The notes below the pieces were generated by a model that saw only the letters and a list, made by a program, of their open reading frames with translations, was not told the DNA's origin and searched no databases. From Betaproteobacteria bacterium (GTDB lineage Bacteria > Pseudomonadota > Gammaproteobacteria > Burkholderiales > SG8-39), in contig JAOUGZ010000082.1 of assembly GCA_029865405.1 (NCBI GenBank), positions 1 through 9,032 on the forward strand: a DNA stretch of 9,032 nucleotides, given 5' to 3'. Numbering within the stretch: the stretch's first letter is position 1; each line of letters opens with the position of its first letter. Both the position numbers and the translations under genes were made by a program. This document shows positions 6,790 through 9,032 of the stretch, one piece after another.

Positions 6790-7494
6790 TCAGTGCTTGA
6801 ACGGGAAGCGGAACGCGGCGAGCAGAGCCTTCGCCTCGTCGTCCGTCTTCGCCGTCGTGGTAATGGCGATGTTCATGCCCCGGAGCGCATCGATCTTGTC
6901 GTACTCGATCTCCGGGAAGATGATCTGCTCCCGCACGCCCAGGCTGTAGTTGCCCCGGCCGTCGAAGGCGCGGCTCGAAATGCCGCGGAAATCGCGGATG
7001 CGGGGAATGGCGATATTGACCAGACGGTCGAGGAATTCGTACATGCGCGCGCCGCGCAGGGTCACCATGCAGCCGATCGGGTAGCCGGCGCGCAGCTTGA
7101 AGTTGGCGATCGAGCGGCGCGCCTTGGTCACCACCGGCTTCTGGCCGGCGATCTTCGCCATGTCCGCCACCGCGTTGTCGAGCGTCTTCTTGTCGCCCAC
7201 GGCCTCGCCCACGCCCATGTTGAGCGTGATCTTGCGGATGCGCGGCACCTGCATGCTGGTCTTGTAGCCGAACTTCGTCACCAGCTCCGGCACCACTTTC
7301 TCGCGGTAGTACAGCGCGAGGCGTGCCGGCGGCACGGGCAGCGCGGGGCGCGCCGGCTTTGCCGGCTTCTCGACGGGCTTCGCCTCGGCCTTGGCCGCCT
7401 TCGACGGCTTTTCCGCCGCCGGTCGGTCCTGGGCCTTGGCGGGCGTCTCGCCTCTCGCTTTCGGGTTCTTGTCCGGGTTCTTGTCCTTCGCCAT
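6790..7494 (-). CDS. rplE: 50S ribosomal protein L5 with long N-terminal extension
   Basis: L5 binds 5S rRNA with L18 and contacts P-site tRNA and S13 from the central protuberance. From about residue 57 the protein is a full canonical L5 ([46 protein letters not shown], then [52 protein letters not shown], ending RFPFKH). It is preceded by about 56 residues that E. coli L5 (179 residues) lacks, with 11 Lys, 13 Ala and 12 Pro and likely disordered. Total length is 234. The ATG at 7494 is chosen because AAGGTG lies six bases upstream, overlapping the rplX stop; a GTG at 7503 is part of that Shine-Dalgarno sequence and is rejected. An internal GTG (codon 54) would give a standard-length L5 but has no visible Shine-Dalgarno sequence. 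The protein family is certain; use of the extension is inferred. Confidence 0.95.
   Translation of the reverse strand: MAKDKNPDKNPKARGETPAKAQDRPAAEKPSKAAKAEAKPVEKPAKPARPALPVPPARLALYYREKVVPELVTKFGYKTSMQVPRIRKITLNMGVGEAVGDKKTLDNAVADMAKIAGQKPVVTKARRSIANFKLRAGYPIGCMVTLRGARMYEFLDRLVNIAIPRIRDFRGISSRAFDGRGNYSLGVREQIIFPEIEYDKIDALRGMNIAITTTAKTDDEAKALLAAFRFPFKH
7462..7485. repeat. Perfect 12-bp tandem duplication in the L5 extension
   Basis: On the plus strand the unit CGGGTTCTTGTC occurs twice without a mismatch (7462-7473 and 7474-7485). On the coding strand it encodes two copies of the D-K-N-P register (DKNPDKNP, residues 4-11 of L5). It preserves frame and looks like a recent slippage duplication. 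Less perfect 9-bp repeats coding KPAKPA lie near 7352-7369 in the same extension. Confidence 0.9.
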
Positions 7495-7504
7495 CTGTGT
7501 CACC

Positions 7505-7822
7505 TTATGCGTCGACCTGCTCGCCGTTCGACTTGAAAACCCGCACCTTGCGCCCGTCCTGCAGCTGCTTGAAACCGACGCGGTCGGCCTTCTGCGTCGC
7601 GGGATTGAACAGTGCGATGTTCGACACGTGGATCGGCATGTCCTTGTCGACGATGCCGCCCGTGACGCCCTTCATCGGATTTGGCCGCATGTGCTTCTTG
7701 ACGCGGTTCACTCCCTCGATCACCAGGAACTCGGCGTTCACGCGGCGCAACACAGTGCCGCGCTTGCCTTTGTCCCGGCCGGTAATGACGACGACCTCGT
7801 CGCCTTTGCGAATGCGGTGCAT
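7505..7822 (-). CDS. rplX: 50S ribosomal protein L24
   Basis: L24 is an assembly-initiator protein that binds the 5' end of 23S rRNA and lies by the exit tunnel. The 105-residue product (E. coli 104) opens with the KOW motif ([27 protein letters not shown]), followed by the family stretches [14 protein letters not shown] and [20 protein letters not shown]. The ATG (complement of 7820-7822) has AGGAAG upstream, in the 23-base gap after rplN. The stop codon forms part of the Shine-Dalgarno sequence of rplE. Confidence 0.99.
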   Translation of the reverse strand: MHRIRKGDEVVVITGRDKGKRGTVLRRVNAEFLVIEGVNRVKKHMRPNPMKGVTGGIVDKDMPIHVSNIALFNPATQKADRVGFKQLQDGRKVRVFKSNGEQVDA

Positions 7823-7845
7823 GGCTTTCTTCCTGTGACGGACGC

Positions 7846-8214
7846 TCAGAGGACCTCGGGGGCGAGCGACACGATCTTCATGAAACGCTCGGTGCGCAGC
7901 TCGCGCGTCACCGGCCCGAAGATGCGCGTGCCGATCGGCTCAAGCTTGGGCGTGAGCAGCACCGCGGCGTTGCTGTCGAAGCGGATCAGCGAGCCGTCCG
8001 CGCGGCGCACGCCCTTGGCGGTGCGCACGACGACGGCGTCGTAGATCTCGCCCTTCTTCACGCGCCCGCGCGGCGCCGCGTCCTTGACGCTGACCTTGAT
8101 GACGTCGCCGATGCTGGCGTAGCGGCGCTTGGAGCCGCCCAGCACCTTGATGCACATGACCGAGCGCGCACCCGTGTTGTCGGCCACGTCCAGTATCGAC
8201 TGCATCTGAATCAT
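7846..8214 (-). CDS. rplN: 50S ribosomal protein L14
   Basis: L14 lies at the subunit interface and forms an intersubunit bridge with 16S rRNA; silencing factor RsfS binds it in many bacteria. The 122-residue product starts [37 protein letters not shown] and ends [28 protein letters not shown], collinear with the family over its whole length. The ATG at 8214 is chosen over an upstream in-frame TTG at 8232, because GGAGAG lies six bases before it and MIQ is the conserved start. It is the first gene of the spc operon, behind a 110-base gap with a predicted promoter. Confidence 0.99.
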   Translation of the reverse strand: MIQMQSILDVADNTGARSVMCIKVLGGSKRRYASIGDVIKVSVKDAAPRGRVKKGEIYDAVVVRTAKGVRRADGSLIRFDSNAAVLLTPKLEPIGTRIFGPVTRELRTERFMKIVSLAPEVL

Positions 8215-8238
8215 CGGTAACTCTCCATCCAACTTGCA

Positions 8239-8256
8239 CCGCGCGACTCGGCGCGG
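8239..8256 (-). other. Inverted repeat in rplN leader (proximal stem-loop)
   Basis: CCGCGC and GCGCGG, six-base perfect arms around a six-base loop, lie about 25-42 bases upstream of the rplN ATG, just before its Shine-Dalgarno sequence. In the predicted transcript this would be a stable GC hairpin. No run of T follows on the coding strand, so it is not an intrinsic terminator. Its role is unknown; it could be a structured leader or simply a product of high G+C. Confidence 0.5.
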
Positions 8257-8267
8257 GCAGTTTTGGA

Positions 8268-8279
8268 CCCCGTACGGGG
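8268..8279 (-). other. Perfect 12-bp palindrome in rplN leader (distal stem-loop)
   Basis: CCCCGTACGGGG is a perfect palindrome that would fold as a 4-bp stem with a GUAC loop, extendable by one G-U pair. On the coding strand it is flanked by TTTT before and AAAA after, which could lengthen the stem across small bulges. It lies within the first 20 bases or so of the predicted spc transcript. The T run precedes it rather than follows, so it does not look like a terminator of the S10 operon. Confidence 0.5.
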
Positions 8280-8292
8280 CGAAAAGGCGCGA

Positions 8293-8322
8293 ATTCTAGC
8301 GTGAATCCGCCACCCAGGGCAA
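8293..8322 (-). promoter_or_regulatory. Predicted spc-operon promoter (sigma70 type) before rplN
   Basis: On the coding strand TTGCCC (complement of 8317-8322; 4 of 6 to TTGACA) is followed after 18 bases by TAGAAT (complement of 8293-8298; 5 of 6 to TATAAT). The elements sit just past the rpsQ stop, in the only gap over 100 bases, the place where the E. coli spc promoter lies. The start would fall near 8286, giving a leader of about 72 bases to the rplN ATG. Confidence 0.65.
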
Positions 8323-8324
8323 TG

Positions 8325-8609
8325 CTAAACGGCTTTCGACTTCTCGATCAGGCGCGTCACTTTCCACGACTTGGTGCGCGAAATGGGGCGGCATTCGGCG
8401 ATCTCGACCAGGTCGCCCTGCTTGGCCTCGTCATTCTCGACGTGGGCGTGGTACTTCTTCGACAGCGTGATGGTCTTGCCCACCACCGGGTGCTTCACCC
8501 GGCGCTGCACCAGCACGGTCACGGTCTTCTGCATCCGGTCGCTGACGACGCGCCCGATGAGGGTGCGGGTGCGGGTGGCCTGCGGCTCTTGCGTCGCTGG
8601 CTGGTTCAT
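8325..8609 (-). CDS. rpsQ: 30S ribosomal protein S17
   Basis: S17 is an early-binding OB-fold 30S protein. The 94-residue product carries [77 protein letters not shown], the complete family core. It has a short polar N-terminal lead ([13 protein letters not shown]), making it about ten residues longer than E. coli S17 (84). The ATG (complement of 8607-8609) overlaps the rpmC stop in an ATGA, so translation is probably coupled. It is the last gene of the S10 operon; no T-rich terminator is visible behind it, so read-through into rplN is likely. Confidence 0.99.
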   Translation of the reverse strand: MNQPATQEPQATRTRTLIGRVVSDRMQKTVTVLVQRRVKHPVVGKTITLSKKYHAHVENDEAKQGDLVEIAECRPISRTKSWKVTRLIEKSKAV

Positions 8610-8797
8610 TGGCTCGCCTTCTCCTTCATCAGGGTACGCACGCGCGCGATGTCGCGGCGCACCTTCTTGATCTGGCTGGTGTTGCCGAGCTGCTGGGTGG
8701 CGAGCTGCATGCGCAGGCCGAACTGCGCCTTGAGCAGGTCGTTCAGCTCCTTTTTCAGCTCGTCACCGTTCTTGGCGCGAAGTTCGCTCGTCTTCAT
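8606..8797 (-). CDS. rpmC: 50S ribosomal protein L29
   Basis: L29 is a small two-helix protein beside the peptide exit tunnel, next to L23, near where trigger factor and SRP dock. The 63-residue product equals the E. coli length and reads [63 protein letters not shown]; the [27 protein letters not shown] pattern is the family signature. The ATG lies three bases after the rplP stop, with only a GGGG-type ribosome-binding site, and the gene overlaps rpsQ by four bases. Confidence 0.99.
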   Translation of the reverse strand: MKTSELRAKNGDELKKELNDLLKAQFGLRMQLATQQLGNTSQIKKVRRDIARVRTLMKEKASQ

Positions 8798-8800
8798 GCT

Positions 8801-9032
8801 CTACCCCAGCATCCGGTGGACGACGATGGTCTTGAACGGCAGCTTGGCGGACGCCAGCGCGAACGCCTCCTTGGCGATCACCGCATCGACGCCGTCCATC
8901 TCGTAAATGATCTTGCCGGGCTGGATCTCGCACACGAAGTATTCCGGATTGCCCTTGCCGTTGCCCATGCGCACCTCCGCGGGCTTCTGCGAGATCGGCT
9001 TGTCCGGGAACACGCGGATCCAGATGCGGCCG
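8801..9032 (-). CDS. rplP: 50S ribosomal protein L16, C-terminal part (5' end outside window)
   Basis: L16 is a 50S protein near the A site and peptidyl-transferase centre. The frame is open from the right edge and gives 76 residues plus a TAG stop. It starts [48 protein letters not shown] and ends HRMLG, which matches the last 76 or so of about 137 residues. The arginine in EVRMGNGKG corresponds to E. coli R81, the site hydroxylated by the 2-oxoglutarate oxygenase YcfD. The GTG at 9013 is an internal Val codon, not a start. Confidence 0.98.
   Translation of the reverse strand, partial: GRIWIRVFPDKPISQKPAEVRMGNGKGNPEYFVCEIQPGKIIYEMDGVDAVIAKEAFALASAKLPFKTIVVHRMLG

Noticed and set aside
7495..7503. 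GTG start at 7503 for rplE
   Set aside because: That GTG is the end of the AAGGTG ribosome-binding site for the ATG at 7494.
8215..8232. Upstream TTG start for rplN adding six residues
   Set aside because: The added codons contain the GGAGAG Shine-Dalgarno sequence itself, and L14 starts at MIQ throughout the family.
1..9032. A novel defence, mobile or biosynthetic system
   Set aside because: All coding capacity is used by conserved ribosomal, secretion and polymerase genes on one strand. No foreign gene, repeat array, tRNA or integration mark is visible.

Overview
The window is a dense run of ribosomal-protein and associated housekeeping genes, all on the minus strand. Read in the direction of transcription (right to left) it holds the end of the S10 operon (rplP, rpmC, rpsQ), the whole spc operon (rplN, rplX, rplE, rpsN, rpsH, rplF, rplR, rpsE, rpmD, rplO, secY, rpmJ), and the alpha operon up to a nearly complete rpoA (rpsM, rpsK, rpsD, rpoA). 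Base composition is high in G+C. The protein sequences (for example the S8, L14, L24, L36 and RpoA forms) look proteobacterial and most like Betaproteobacteria. This placement comes from remembered family sequences, not a search. The zinc-finger form of S4 points away from the Burkholderia/Bordetella type and perhaps towards Nitrosomonas-like lineages.

Layout: 8801-9032 is the C-terminal half of L16, followed by L29 and S17, which overlap by 4 bp. A 110-base gap (8215-8324) separates rpsQ from rplN; it is the longest non-coding stretch and carries a good sigma70-like promoter and two stem-loops. From 8214 down to 2634, eleven genes are packed with gaps of only 4-23 bases, most with a clear Shine-Dalgarno sequence. 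rpmJ follows 29 bases after secY, with no infA between them. A near-consensus promoter (TTGATA, 18 bases, TATAAT) overlaps the rpmJ stop codon and should drive rpsM-rpsK-rpsD-rpoA. rpoA runs off the left edge about ten residues before its expected end. No non-coding stretch exceeds 300 bases, and there are no RNA genes, mobile elements or CRISPR arrays.

The genes together supply components of both ribosomal subunits, the SecY translocation channel and the alpha subunit of RNA polymerase, the usual co-regulated growth-rate set. I see no novel multi-gene system. The real departures from the textbook cluster are: an approximately 56-residue Lys/Ala/Pro-rich N-terminal extension on L5, with a fresh 12-bp tandem duplication; the absence of infA from the secY-rpmJ junction; a TTG start for secY; a zinc-finger (C+) S4 beside a zinc-free (C-) S14; and a very short, C-rich leader before rpsM that leaves no room for an E. 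coli-type S4-binding leader.
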